Shown here: one piece after another, positions 44,201 to 54,800 of the stretch
Numbering within the stretch: the first letter of the stretch is position 1
Layout: each line of letters begins with the position of its first letter
NCBI GenBank assembly: GCA_013396655.1
Contig: WBMV01006439.1
Coordinates: 248,001-312,000 of the forward strand
Source: Campylorhamphus procurvoides
Taxonomy: Eukaryota > Chordata > Aves > Passeriformes > Dendrocolaptidae
Reading direction: 5' to 3'
Length of the DNA: 64,000 nt
Position numbers and translations under genes: made by a program
Notes under the pieces: generated by a model
The model's database searches: none
Told to the model about the DNA's origin: nothing
The model's input: only the letters and a program-made list of their open reading frames with translations

Positions 44201-47200
44201 AGTAATTCTACATTAATTTGTTTTTACATGCACTTCAGGAATGCAAATTAGACAACATCTAACATATTTTCCTTCTAGGGATAGATAAATATACCTACAT
44301 TATTGTGTGTGGTGTCTGCTCATCCGTGGTTGTTAAATCCAGCATTCTCCCTCAAAGCTCATGTTGTGCAGGACTTGGAGGACCTGGCCTTCTGGCCAGA
44401 GCTACTGTGCTGACTGGAGAGATGACAACCTCTGGCAAGTAGCTGAACTTCCCTCTTTCTGCCTTAATATACTGCTCTCTTCCTGCCTTCTCTCAAGATA
44501 GTGCTGAGCAATTTAATTTTCAAATAACTGACTTAAATGGCTAAACATGCTGCATGTAACATCACCATAAGTCACAAATGCCCAAGTAAATTGGCTAGAC
44601 ATTTAAAAAATAATCTAAATTTAGACACCTAAAAGTTAGTACAAAATCTAGATGGGATTCAGTAGGAAGTCATCTGAACTATCTTAGGAGAGAAAAATCA
44701 CTTCAGAGAAAGCCCTTTCTTCTCCATTTATCCTTAAGAGAATCTACAGATAGTAATTCATACTTACAATGCCAAATTTTCAAGCAATTAGAATAGGGAA
44801 TACTAATCCTACTCTTTGCTCTGTCTGGAACATTTTATATCTGTTCATGTCAGGCAGGCCAACACAGCTTAACAACCTACAGCCTCCTGATGAGATTTAG
44901 CCCGAAGTACCAGTCATATAACTCACAGTAGTTTCCAAATTTCCAGGAGGCTCATAAGCTCTCCTATGCCATGTGACAAGATACATACTCATCACATTAA
45001 TAAAATCATAGATGCATCTCCAGCCATGTAATGAGAGCGTGCCTGGATATGCTTGTATACTCTCTCGCACTGACTTAAGGTCTTTCCAGGGTGGTGGGGG
45101 GTGTGTGCCTGCCTGATACTTTTCTCTCCCATGATGTTCAACTCTCAGCTGGCATCCATAAAAACAAAATGCCGGCACTGTTGTTTCCTTTCACAGACAG
45201 ATTGGGACCATGAGACTGGGAACATCTGGTTCTCTGGGTATGTTTATGTTGAATAATTCATTACTATGTAAATACCTCCATTAGATAAATATGAATTGGA
45301 TAATTAGAAATGAGGTAGCTCTAGAAATGGAAACTACGCTAACATGATAATCCACCCATGCCTGTTTATAATGCTCCAAGAATATAGATATACACTGTTG
45401 TGTGGAAATAGCTGCACTATTATGCAGACATACCAGCAGTGCAATTTCCTCTGCAGGGCAAGAATATTCTTGCAGAACAGGTAAAATTCTAAGGCTCCAC
45501 AGCTGAATGACAATTATTAGGAAGTGAAAAAAACCCTCTTGCAAGAAACCTTCAAAAATAAAGATACTGGCAAAAAAAGAGGGCACCCCTTCCACAACAT
45601 TCCTTGAAGGCTCCTCAAAAAAACAACTGATTTTTCAACGGACAGTAACGAACCAATATATATGTATCTCATAAGAAATGTAATCAAATCAAGTTTCAGA
45701 AGACTAGCACTTTCTCTTCTGCTATTATCTGAAAGTCAGAACAAAGATAGAACACAGAAGCAGTGGTTTGTTTTGGAAAGGCTCCACAAGCTCCTTTCAT
45801 ATAGAAGTTTAAAATCCTGGAGAAAGTCATTAGATGTTTCTTTGAAGAGTGGTTCTAAAAACTATATTCCAATTGCTCCATTTGTGTTCTCTTCACATGA
45901 CTTAGATATATTAACTCAGTTTGATTCAGCCCCCTTCAAACAACATTCACCACAGAAAAAATAAATGTATTTTTTCACTTCAAAAAACAAGGTATCATTA
46001 TATTGAATATTTGTCCATCTATGCTACCATTATCTTCTGTGAAATGAGGTTAAATATTTTTACATAAATAACATAAAACCAAGTAAGAAAAGGAAGCTCA
46101 CAGGAGATCTTACCAATCTCTACAGCTAGCTGAAAGGAGGTTGTAGCATGGTGAGGGTCAGTCTCTTCTCTGAAGTAACAAGTGATAGGACCAGAGGAAA
46201 TGGCCTCAAGTTGTGCCCAGGAAGGTTTAGACTGATATTAGGAAAAATTTCATCATGGTAAGGATTGTCAAGCATTGAAACAGGCTCCCTAGGGAAGGCA
46301 TTAAGTCACTATCCTTAGAGGTATTCAGAAGATGAGAAGATGTGGCATCTATGGGCATGGTTTAATGATGGGACTCGGCTGTGCTGGATTAATAAGACTC
46401 AGTGATCTTAAAGGCCTTTTTCAACTTAAATGATTCTATGATTCTACTCCACATTTCAAAGAAAACCTTTGCAAAACAAACAAAATGCTTTATATTTGAA
46501 CAATACCACTCTATGTTTTATGTTCATCTGTTTTGATACAGAAATAATTATCTTAACTATTGTACACTGACTTTCATAAGTTAACATAAAACATTTAAAT
46601 ACTTAATTATTTCTACCACATGAACCTCAAGGAACCTCTGCTGTAGTCATAGAGTAGGTATTAAATCTCAGCTGTAGCACAGCTATATTCAGCAATCTCT
46701 TTCTCCACACACAGAATTAGAATGAAGACCAGACCAACTTTAACTGCATTGGTAGTATGGTAAGACTTTTAGAAATAGTTTTTTTCCCCTTTTAAGTGTC
46801 AACATATACAATAGAGAGCAGAACTAATGAAGATTTCTCCATGTTTGACCACCTGAGTAAATGAATCAAACCTAAGGATATGAACCAACCAAATCACCAG
46901 TGGTTAATAATCATTTATTCTGTCACAGGAATACAAAAATTTTTGCAGAGCTGCCGAAAGATGATTTTAGGTTCATCTAATCCGGGTGAGTTTCCATGAG
47001 AAGTACAAAAGGAGATGTTAAGACAAATTTTCAACTTTGTATTCATCAGAAGTAAAACAGAAGAACACAAACCACTCTATTATATTAATATTCCTAGTGT
47101 TGTGGCAAAAAGAACCTTAGCAAGGAGGTAAAAAAAAAGTATATATATTCTTTAGATCAATTAGATGCTTAAACTACAGAATTCTATGCCAGTGTAAAAA

Positions 47201-48874
47201 TAACATCAATGACACTGCAAAATAAAAGATGTCCTTAAATGCAACATTTATTTATCAGACACTGTCCACTTTTTCTTTCATTCTTTTCTGAGTTTGATCT
47301 GTAAGAAGCAACATAAGTATCAAATGTCACTTAGTTCTTATTCAAACAGAGCAGTCCAGACAGAGCGGCTGCACCAGCTGACTTGGCTGACCTGGGCCTA
47401 GAGTAAAAACAAACCCCTATAAATCACCAGATGTAAGCAATTGAATAGTGATCAATTTAATTAACTGAACAGCTTTCCAAAATTTACTGTATTGTTTTAA
47501 CCCTTCAGGCTTCTTCAAGAAAGGTAACTTGCAATTTGTATTCAAGGACAGGATTTGGCCAGAGGCTACATAGTAATAGCTTTAGACACTTTAGATTTCC
47601 ATTGACAAAACACAAATCACACACATGACAAACACGTCTTTTCTTTTTTTTCTAATTAACAGTCTGATAGTAAGTATTTTTCTACTTGTTCATTCATCAG
47701 TTTATTGAAACTAGACCACAGGCAAAAAACCCCAATTGGTTTCAAATGAAAACTTAAGGATTAAGATTTCTTTTAAAATCAACTTTTTTGGTTATGGGTC
47801 CTTTATACCTTTTGCAACTTTATACTCATATTACAAATGTTACTACATCAAGTAACCTATTAATTTCTTTCAAACGAAAGAATGAACATGGACACAATCG
47901 TGTGTCACAATTATGTATATTAATTGTAGCCATAAAAAAATATGCCACACACTAAAATGGGCTCAGAAAGACATTTTCAAGACATTGGCACAACATTTTC
48001 TAACTTAGATACTTATCCTGAAGCTGTGTCTTGAGGGGATTTACCCATGTTGCCCACTGAACTTAATGGAATTCTGCCATGATTTAACACATCAGGATCT
48101 CAGCCAAGATGCATAATGATAGAGGGAAACTCTTGTTTTAAAGACTGCATTGTAAAAGTTTGTATAATGATTACTGATGTTTGTGCAATGCCTAGCGCAA
48201 CAGGACTGAGGCTTCTGGGCACTACCACAACACAAATTAATTCTAATGCAGTGTTTGTATGCAAGGGAAGCACAAAAACTACAAGGATTAAGCTCAATTA
48301 TACACATTTTAAACAACCTGCTAAATAATACGACAATCAACTTCCTAACCACAAGCTGCTCTATTTCCAATTATTTCACTTTAATCTCTGTAATGTACGC
48401 ATTTTCATGAACCCTGCAGAGTTACTTCCACTAACCAGGGACAAAAGTAAGATCTACTTACAAAGACAGAAGAGTTATATTCACAGAGACTGGTCCCAGA
48501 TCTGGAATGATCTCCAGTTCATTGCTGTTCAACTTCCTATTAATATTACAAAAGGGAGAGTTAGCTTTGATGTTAATCAGAAGATTACACTGGACTTGCT
48601 AAATTGCTGAACTGTGTCATGTCAAAATTAAAAATTCCAGTTTCACTTAATGTAAAATAACAGAAGAGCAAACATCTTTGTTGTTCAACCAACTATCCTG
48701 AGAGCAATAGCTATACAATTAGCATACACAAATTCAGGTTTGGTATTTTTGGTTGGGGTTTTTTGTTTTGGTTTGGTCTTTAGTTAAGACAAATTAACTT
48801 ACACTTCCTGAAGACTGTGAAGGTGATCCAAGAGACTGGTCTCTATTGAAGATAATTTGTTGTGACTTAAGTCC
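17008..48874 (-). CDS. LRIG3: LRIG3, exons 2-19 (spliced gene, exon 1 missing)
   Basis: Single-pass membrane protein of the LRIG family. Family members modulate receptor tyrosine kinase and BMP-type signalling at the cell surface; LRIG3 is linked in mammals and frogs to neural crest and inner-ear development (established knowledge, not visible here). Eighteen exons were placed, all with GT donors and AG acceptors, and the phases agree throughout, giving 1041 residues plus stop. Counting from the first residue of exon 2: LRRs 1-361, C-terminal LRR cap 362-415, Ig1 416-522, Ig2 523-616, Ig3 617-714, transmembrane helix about 728-753, cytoplasmic tail 754-1041. With about 79 residues for exon 1 the total is near 1120, close to mammalian LRIG3 (1119 as I remember it). 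The tail, with [12 protein letters not shown] just after the membrane and DLDT at the end, fits LRIG3 and not LRIG1 or LRIG2. No frameshift or internal stop was seen. Confidence 0.95.
17253..19638 (-). other. LRIG3: LRIG3 intron 18
   Basis: 2.4 kb of unique sequence with no feature recognised. Confidence 0.85.
19639..19914 (-). CDS. LRIG3: LRIG3 exon 18 (cytoplasmic tail)
   Basis: 276 bases from [14 protein letters not shown] to SNSTFMG. The acceptor is TTTTCTTCAG and the donor ATGG|GTATGT. The middle part ([17 protein letters not shown] region) looks diverged from the mammalian tail, while the ends are clearly LRIG3. Confidence 0.94.
19915..20001 (-). other. LRIG3: LRIG3 intron 17, 87 bases, open in frame
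   Basis: Shortest intron of the gene. It starts GTAAGT and ends TTCTTCAG. Its length is a multiple of three and it contains no stop in the host frame, so a transcript that retained it would stay in frame across exons 17 and 18. Confidence 0.9.
20002..20145 (-). CDS. LRIG3: LRIG3 exon 17 (cytoplasmic tail)
   Basis: 144 bases from [14 protein letters not shown] to [11 protein letters not shown]. The acceptor is TTTTTAAG, a weaker site than the others because TTTATTTTT precedes an AAG. The donor is GCAA|GTAAGT. It is followed by a very short 87-base intron. Confidence 0.93.
20146..21187 (-). other. LRIG3: LRIG3 intron 16
   Basis: 1.0 kb, nothing recognised. The other introns not listed separately (introns 4, 6-10, 13, 14) are 0.3-1.3 kb and likewise hold nothing I can name. 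Confidence 0.8.
21188..21346 (-). CDS. LRIG3: LRIG3 exon 16 (juxtamembrane tail)
   Basis: 159 bases of cytoplasmic tail, [20 protein letters not shown] and onward to RDSSG. This segment is shared across the LRIG family. It is rich in serine, tyrosine and polar residues with no catalytic domain. The acceptor is CCCTACAG and the donor GCG|GTATGT. Confidence 0.95.
21537..21989 (-). CDS. LRIG3: LRIG3 exon 15 (Ig-like domain 3 and membrane helix)
   Basis: 453 bases, the longest exon. The third Ig domain has [15 protein letters not shown] and YTCEMSN. A stalk follows, ending SLDDDGW. The membrane helix lies at about 21580-21657 ([14 protein letters not shown] and onward), followed by the stop-transfer RRR of [10 protein letters not shown]. 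The acceptor is TTTCCAG and the donor ACAG|GTGTGT. One exon therefore carries both the last extracellular domain and the anchor. Confidence 0.97.
22422..22703 (-). CDS. LRIG3: LRIG3 exon 14 (Ig-like domain 2)
   Basis: 282 bases encoding the second Ig domain: cysteine in LECAAVGHP, tryptophan in IAWQKDGG, second cysteine in GVYSCTAQN, plus a NAT sequon near the end. It starts [12 protein letters not shown] with a split ATG codon shared with exon 13. The acceptor is TTTCTTTAG and the donor G|GTAAGA. Confidence 0.96.
23239..23559 (-). CDS. LRIG3: LRIG3 exon 13 (Ig-like domain 1)
   Basis: 321 bases encoding the first Ig C2-type domain. Visible hallmarks are the first cysteine in LSFVCSAAS, the core tryptophan in FAWKKD, and the second cysteine in [10 protein letters not shown]. 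It begins [13 protein letters not shown]. The acceptor is CTGTGTAG and the donor A|GTAAGT. Confidence 0.96.
23560..25963 (-). other. LRIG3: LRIG3 intron 12
   Basis: 2.4 kb, no feature recognised. It separates the LRR part of the protein from the Ig part. Confidence 0.85.
25964..26127 (-). CDS. LRIG3: LRIG3 exon 12 (C-terminal LRR cap)
   Basis: 164 bases encoding the LRRCT cap. The four cap cysteines are visible in [21 protein letters not shown] and GFVC. Sequons are NTS and NAS. This exon shifts the splice phase: it enters on the third codon base and leaves after the first, and all later exons keep that phase. The acceptor is TTTTCCTAG and the donor TGTG|GTAAGT. Confidence 0.96.
26128..28653 (-). 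other. LRIG3: LRIG3 intron 11
   Basis: 2.5 kb holding the old CR1 fragment at 27612-27775; otherwise nothing recognised. Confidence 0.85.
27612..27775 (+). mobile_element. Old CR1 3' fragment
   Basis: About 160 bases in LRIG3 intron 11 resembling the terminal part of CR1: 'ggaggctttcaagacacaa', then 'atgttggaccagg' and a degraded 'tctatgaaat' end. More diverged than the other two copies, so it is probably an older insertion. Confidence 0.65.
28654..28725 (-). CDS. LRIG3: LRIG3 exon 11 (last LRR)
   Basis: 72 bases, one [23 protein letters not shown] and onward. The acceptor is a T-rich tract ending TATAG; the donor is TT|GTAAGT. It is the last repeat before the cysteine-rich cap. Confidence 0.95.
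29090..29161 (-). CDS. LRIG3: LRIG3 exon 10 (one LRR)
   Basis: 72 bases, one [21 protein letters not shown] and onward. The acceptor is TTTTTCAG and the donor TT|GTAAGT. Confidence 0.95.
29827..29907 (-). CDS. LRIG3: LRIG3 exon 9 (irregular LRR)
   Basis: 81 bases encoding a 27-residue repeat, three residues longer than the standard 24, starting [16 protein letters not shown]. This longer repeat is a family feature and not a defect. The acceptor is TTAAACAG and the donor CT|GTGAGT. Confidence 0.94.
31232..31375 (-). CDS. LRIG3: LRIG3 exon 8 (two LRRs)
   Basis: 144 bases encoding two LRRs, starting [15 protein letters not shown] and ending [12 protein letters not shown]. The acceptor is TTTGCAG and the donor TT|GTAAGT. 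Confidence 0.95.
31802..31945 (-). CDS. LRIG3: LRIG3 exon 7 (two LRRs)
   Basis: 144 bases encoding two LRRs, starting [19 protein letters not shown] and ending EFCQKLSEL. It carries a sequon (NLT). The acceptor is TTTGTAG and the donor CT|GTGAGT. Confidence 0.95.
32259..32402 (-). CDS. LRIG3: LRIG3 exon 6 (two LRRs)
   Basis: 144 bases encoding two LRRs, starting [13 protein letters not shown] and ending [10 protein letters not shown]. The acceptor is TTGATGCAG and the donor TT|GTAAGT. Confidence 0.95.
32403..34530 (-). other. LRIG3: LRIG3 intron 5
   Basis: 2.1 kb of unique AT-rich sequence. No repeat, exon or RNA gene was recognised. Confidence 0.85.
34531..34674 (-). CDS. LRIG3: LRIG3 exon 5 (two LRRs)
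   Basis: 144 bases, exactly two 24-residue LRRs, from [13 protein letters not shown] to [11 protein letters not shown]. The acceptor is CAACAG and the donor CT|GTAAGT. First of four consecutive 144-base exons. Confidence 0.95.
35293..35427 (-). CDS. LRIG3: LRIG3 exon 4 (about two LRRs)
   Basis: 135 bases (45 codons) covering nearly two LRRs, including [17 protein letters not shown]. The donor is CT|GTAAGT and the acceptor is AAATTTCAG. The segment is strongly LRIG3-like. It is 9 bases shorter than the 144-base two-repeat exons that follow it. Confidence 0.95.
38572..38603. repeat. Near-perfect palindrome in LRIG3 intron 3
   Basis: Left arm CAGTTTTTAAAGATCT, one spacer base, right arm AGATCTTTAAAACTG. 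The arms pair along 15 bases with a single bulged T. The central part has two overlapping AGATCT sites. Confidence 0.9.
38593..38644. repeat. 18-base direct repeat beside the palindrome
   Basis: CTTTAAAACTGAGTATCT at 38593-38610 and CTTTAAAACTGACTATCT at 38627-38644, one mismatch. The first copy includes the right arm of the palindrome. Confidence 0.85.
39868..39999 (-). mobile_element. tRNA-Ile-headed SINE with CR1-like tail
   Basis: On the minus strand the element starts with a tRNA-like head. A box TAGCTCGGTTGG lies at 39983-39994, an isoleucine-type anticodon region GCTAATAAC at 39962-39970, and a B box GAGTTCAATCC at 39940-39950. The element then passes into a CR1-type tail containing GGTCCCTTCCAACCCAGAAT. 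This joins a pol III promoter to a LINE-recognised 3' end. It matches the passerine TguSINE1 type as I remember it. The acceptor stem of the tRNA is degraded, so it is not a functional tRNA gene. Confidence 0.8.
46108..46446 (+). mobile_element. CR1 LINE 3' fragment
   Basis: Plus-strand CR1 3' region in LRIG3 intron 3, opposite to the gene. It contains the typical 'agaggaaatggcctcaagtt' segment and ends with the duplicated 8-base unit ATTCTATG (atgattctatgattcta) that marks CR1 3' ends. It is 5'-truncated and moderately diverged. Confidence 0.9.
48462..48536 (-). CDS. LRIG3: LRIG3 exon 3 (one LRR)
   Basis: 75 bases (25 codons) reading [15 protein letters not shown] and onward through NITLLSL. 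It holds an LRR with a sequon (NIT). The donor is TT|GTAAGT and the acceptor is TTAATAG. It is separated from exon 2 by a short 266-base intron and from exon 4 by the 13 kb intron 3. Confidence 0.93.
48803..48874 (-). CDS. LRIG3: LRIG3 exon 2 (one LRR)
   Basis: 72 bases encoding one leucine-rich repeat that begins [12 protein letters not shown]. The acceptor is a pyrimidine stretch ending CTCACAG; the donor is GT|GTAAGT. The exon starts on the third base of a leucine codon, as does every LRR exon of this gene. This is the first exon of the gene that can be read; the codon it completes comes from the unseen exon 1. Confidence 0.93.
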
Positions 48875-51800
48875 CTGTGAGGTTACAAAAATAAACAGTC
48901 TGTCAGTTTTGCCATACAGTATCGGGTAAAGTAATACAATTTAAATCCAAATTACATTATCACTTGTCTACAAGTACATAGTAAGATTTTTTTATTAGTA
49001 AAATTAGAATAGAAACTCATTTGAGTATACACGGTATAAGTGCAAATTCCCTGATCACTGCCAGCACTGTCAAAGAAATTTCTCTATCTCTGAACAATTT
49101 AGAACTGTTCACTGGAATGTGTGTAAGACCCATGAAAAACATAGTAAGATTTTGACTCATATACACACCAACAATCCCTGTCCTGTATCCCTTCACAACA
49201 AGAGATCTGGATAAAACAACCTCTTGGTTGTTTTAAGCAAGGAAAATTCATAAAGCAATAGTCACTGCAGTTTCATTCCTTGGGTTAATAGTAACATTTG
49301 TACCATTTACTCTTCTCACTCCCTTCTCTACAGCAACAGACAGATCACAAATACATAATGAGGACTGTCCATAAAACTCAATTGCATTTTCATGCTTTCA
49401 CACAATTCAGGACACCATTCCTATATAACCAAATTTAATGGAGATCTTCAGTAGTATCAGAAGAAAACAGACATAGGAAGGGCTAATTCTATTAAGAGTT
49501 TTAAGATGTCTGTATACTAGCGATATTAATACCACACTTAACTACACTTGAAGAAGTAGCTCGATCACTCAGCCTGCACCACTTTATATTGAAGATCTCA
49601 AATATCGATGCAGTTTCAAAGAAATCCTGTTAGCACTTTTGTAGTGTTTGCTACAAAACAGACCAGGTACTAAAAATGCAATACATTTTGTTTGACCACT
49701 CTCAAGAAATGTTTTTCCTTACACTACCATGCGTCTTTGCCATATGTCCTCTCAAACATTTGATACCATACAATAGAGACCTAAGAAATTTTTCCTGCAG
49801 CCTCAGAAGCATTGGAAACATCAAAGAAATAAGACTGACCATACAGTAAAAGGCAGAGAAGCTAACTACAGAAACTCAAACTTGCACATCTATAAACATC
49901 TGCACAAGCAGCACAGATTCACAACTGACCTTGTAACCATGACTAGTTCTGTTGAAGGCCTTCCCTTTCTTCGTCACTTACCCACCAAAACATACGCTTT
50001 CCTGCTCCCCTGCTACTGCCTGTTACTACCTCACCTCCATCAATCCAGCCATTTGCCAGCATATTGTTGCATGTAAAAATACTGCATTTATCAAAGATGA
50101 CAAAAAACCCCAAAACATTATTTTCAATGAGTTCTTAAACTCACGCCATTGAGTGTTGTAATGCAGACATATACAGAATGAATCAGCACACCTCAGAAGT
50201 GAGCAGCTCCAGTACAAGGTAAAAGGTGCTTTAAAAAACACCGTTTTTCAAAAGAAAATTCTCACACTTTATGACACTTTTCCCCATGCTAATTAAGCAC
50301 TAAACAGTCATCCAACATGCCTGGGGTCCTCATCAAGCCACACAGGCATGAACATATTTCAAGTTGAATCTATGAGTAAACTACAGGATTCCTTACTTTT
50401 TCTGGGTAAGATGATTCAGTACAGTCATCCGTACTGAGCATGCCAAATGCAGGCCTGACTGCCATGGATGTGTCTACTCTCCATCTGCAGTTCTGGAAAT
50501 TAAGAAACGTGATGAACAGCATATCCTTGCTGGACACAGACCTGGCCTTAAATGAAGCCAAGTGCAGTATCTGTGCTAGGTGTTCTGCTCTGTGACTAAA
50601 CTCTGAAAAACTGCAGACCCAGGGAACTCCAGTTTCTCTGCATCCACCACTGCGTACCCTTGGACACAGGTGTGATGCAACCCAGCCAGGCACGGAGGTT
50701 TCCTCAGCAGCACACATGGATGGTTAAGACTGTGTTTCAGTCTCCCCAAACTGACTGTTTCATCCCTTTTGTTCTCTCCTGCAGTTGGTGGTTAAAGAAA
50801 AATGATAGTAACAAAATTCAACTATAAAAAATAATCCCAGGCACATATGGGTATTACAAGGGGTACTGCCAGTACTCAGTTATGAGGTGTGCTCAGGCCC
50901 AGTGGGCTGCTGAGTGTGCTGAGTGTGGCACCAGCACCTGGCTCAGGGCCATGGGCAGAGAAAAAAAACACGCTACATTTCCCAAGTGAGGACTGCACAG
51001 GAGTGTGCGCAGGGCAGACCCACAGGTGTCAATGGCACTTTCCATCACAAAAAAAATGGGTTGAGGACCAGTGGAGAGCCACCTAGAGAAAGGGAACACC
51101 TGCCATCACCTTCAGGTGGTCACACAGTGGATGTTTTTTGAGACTCAGATCTGGACTCAAGCACCTATTAACACAAATCTGTGCCTTCTTCCAGGTGTCT
51201 AAACACCTACAGACCTTCCTCTTAATGATGGAAAACCAATACACTGTCAACATTTGCAAAACTCACAAATGTTAGCTTCACCATTATGATTTTGAGTTCT
51301 CCCATGAATTAGGTTAACCACACTTAAGTTAGAGGACTGCATCTTTCACTGCTTAAAAATCTAGTGTAAACATTCTCCTGACCATCGACTGGAGAAAAAT
51401 CCCTTTGTTTAACAGCTGAAGGCATTAGCTACACAGATTGGAAATTCTCATACTGTATTCATAAGTGTAAATACTGAAAAAAACATGCTGTTATAGAGAT
51501 CTAGATGGGACTGTAACTTGGTCATTTAAGGCAGAGTAGAGACAATTTTTACCCTTAATGCAATATTTGGCTTTAATCTGTAGGGATTATAAAAGCTATG
51601 CAAATAAACAGCCAAAGTTCAGTTAAGTTACGGTTGTTAATGCCTAATATGTTACTGTTCTTCATGTTTCAGATAAGACTTAGAAATCAGTAATTATTTC
51701 AACAAAGAGCTTTCAACATTAGTGCTAAAAACCTGCACTTCTTCATTTCATCTAAAAACCCTGCAAAAGCTTTATTTAAAGCATGTTTGCCTAAATGACC

Positions 51801-54800
51801 TACCAGACAGTAACAGACGTGAGTAGATTTGTTCTGCTGGAGTTATAACATGTTAAAAAAAAAAAAAATCTGGCAGAGTCCTGAAACTATAAAAATCCTG
51901 CAATTACAACCACTGCTGTGCATGATCACCACCCTGGAGCCAGACACTTTCACTCACAGCTTAAGCTCACATCCATCTGGAGTCTATCAAGGCAACCATG
52001 AGCATAACTTACATTAAGTTTCAAACTACTTTTTTGGTGTTTGTTTTTTAACACTAAAGATACATTCACATTTTCCAAGTAGCACCTACTTTAAAAAATA
52101 CATACATACAAATTCCTTATGCTTGGTTTACTTACAGCAGGTTGTCAAATACAAGTTGCAAAAAAACCCCAAAGCAAAAGAACAACAAAAAAATTCCCAA
52201 CCCTCCAGACAATATTGAATTGCCTGTTTCATACAGCTGTATACATGCTTGTCTACCAATATTTGGACAGAATATGAACTATAAATATTTAATTAAACAT
52301 TATTTCAGTACTACTGGCATGTGACACTTCAGAAAAAAAAAAGCCTTGAAGTTACATTTTAAGTTAAATCAGAGTGCTTGGAAGCGAACCAAGAGTTAAA
52401 ATATTTGCCTTTTACTAACATTCTAAGTGAAGCTTAAGCCTGTAGAAGGTTCTCAAAAACTTATAAGCACTGGATTTGAGACATTTTTTAAATATAAAAA
52501 TCTATTATCTCTGTTGCAAAACTACAAGTATATTTCAGTCTAATGCATTTCTCAACATATCTTAAAACAAGTATGAAGAAAAAATTGGAAAACTAAGCAG
52601 TATTTTTCCTCCACAAAAATGGAACTGACAATGTTGAAACATTATTACTATGTGTTTTCCAGTTCTGAATTTTCCTTGTCTGTTAAAACCACATTATAAG
52701 TGGCGAGAGAATTTCCTCTGTGATTACTTTTGCTACAAGAATTTCAGAAGTCATTAATGATATAACAGAATGCACTCTGAAACTTAAAAAAAACAGATTT
52801 ATATTAAGAAATTCTTTATAACAATAGTAAGCATACATACCTGTTCTTCACCTCGAATTTCTAATAAAAGTGATTGGGCATTTAAGCAAAGTTGCCTCTA
52901 CTGGAAAAGCAGAGCCATAGTTTTTGAGGCCCCAAGAACCTGTTCTATGAAAGAGACTACTTTCTGGGTTCTATTACGTTTGCATGACCATCTTTCCTCA
53001 TTCGTAAGTCTCAGCATTAGCTGAAACTTAACTTTGAACCACAACTTTCGTGTGATGAAAAACTGAAAGGCCTAATGCAAAAAGGGAGAGAGCAAGCGCT
53101 TCTTCACACATTTTATAGATATAACTTTTAGACTCTAACTTAATTTACAACACTTAGCCACAATTATCATCTTCTTCCTTAGAGAACTCAGAAACCTGAG
53201 CCCCAAGTCAAATTTCAAAATGCAAATCCAGCAACAGCTCCTTAATCAGTCCCACTGGGGCCTATAGAGCTGCTAATTCAGCAGAAATCAGCAGAGCTGA
53301 AAAACAAAAAGCCAGGCTGTAGCTGTTTTAAGACACTGATCCAAAGTGACTCATAAATCAGTCTGCTATGTTCAAGTTTTAGTCTGGAAAATATTGAAAA
53401 ACAGCTGTGAAAACCATACGGCCTTTTTTCTGGCAATTCTGGTAGAGAACTAGAGGGTTTATAAAATGTAAATACTAAAGATGTAATACAAACACAAGTG
53501 AAAACCATCTTTGAGACTTTACCTCCTGCCCCACCAACAGTTCTAGCATTCCTCAGTGAACCTGGCAAAGGCTACAGCAATGCCAGCAGGAGTTTGCACA
53601 CACAGAGGACACTAGCCAATGCTCAACACTCTTCCTCCCTCCATCCCTCCTCCCCCAGCTCTGCTATACCAGCTCTAACAAAGCCACATTCTTACAATCC
53701 TGGGACACACATCCTGGAATTAAACAGAAATCTAACTTCAAAACTATTTGCACACAAAGCCATTATAAATGTTTATCAGTTTTCAGCAGACCTATCTCCT
53801 ATGAAAGCAGGGTAACAGAAGATGGTATGAAACAAGAGTTTCAAAAACCTGCTCACCATCTGGGCGAGTAGGCAGATGGGCAAAGGAAGGTGTAAAGCCT
53901 AACGCAGGCCTAGACCTTCTCATGCACAAGAGGTTTCACTCAAGTGCTTGAGAGATCTTGTCTACATATGCTGAGATCGTGGGGTGATGGTGTTTTCTCA
54001 AGAGGATTGGAAAGCCTGCAATTAAACTAGCCTTTGGCTATACCCACTATGGACTTCCATGGAAAATATACTAAACATACAGCAATAAAATTCATAAACG
54101 GTCTTTTACAATTTGTAATGTGTAGTTTGTTGCAACAATAATCCAGACTAGTCAAACCATTTTCGTATATGTAAAGCTAAACGCATTAATAACCTTACAG
54201 ATTGCACCATCCCAGCTTGAAGTACTGGGGTAGCTGGAAGTAACAGACAACGGCACACTCTTCCTTGTTCTCCAATTAAGAGGGGAAGGAGGAAAGAGAT
54301 GGGCACTTCTAAGGCATTTGACACAAACAAAAGAAATATTTACACAAAAGCGGTCAGACCACATGGTTTGGTGACACCTACAAAGATCTACTCCTGTGAG
54401 TTTAAAAGCAAGTGACACAGCTGTCCAGTGAGTAATCACAGCAGGGTTTCTTACAACAGACCAAAGCTTATTTATACAAACGGAACTTATTTTCTCACAC
54501 TTTTAAAGGAATGTGAACTTACATAAGGACAATTTACACTACCAAGGGAATTCTAATTAGAAAAATCTCCCTTGTGCTAACAAAAAAGCCATGCAATGTG
54601 TTTTATTGTCTCTCGGGAACATAAGTGGAAAAGACATGTTTGGATTACTGCTAATGCAAAACGTTTTTTCAAGGCAACTCTAAAAAATGAAAGTTCTGCT
54701 ATTCTTCCCCTTGTTTTTTTGTTTACCACACTTGAATTTTAACTTAAGAGCACTAAAGTAAGCTAAGCTAAGAAACTAAACTGTGAAGTTTAGCTTAGTA

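Larger units (their letters stand above)
35428..48461 (-). other. LRIG3: LRIG3 intron 3 (13 kb)
   Basis: The largest fully sequenced intron. It contains the tRNA-Ile SINE, a CR1 fragment and the palindrome/direct-repeat cluster. The rest is AT-rich unique sequence with only short chance open frames. No exon or RNA gene was recognised. Confidence 0.85.

Noticed and set aside
17008..48874. Identification as LRIG1 or LRIG2
   Set aside because: The cytoplasmic tail and terminal DLDT agree with LRIG3; the LRIG1 and LRIG2 tails differ strongly as I remember them.
50370..50717. 115-codon minus-strand open frame in intron 1
   Set aside because: No recognisable domain, on the gene strand within an intron, without suitable splice sites.
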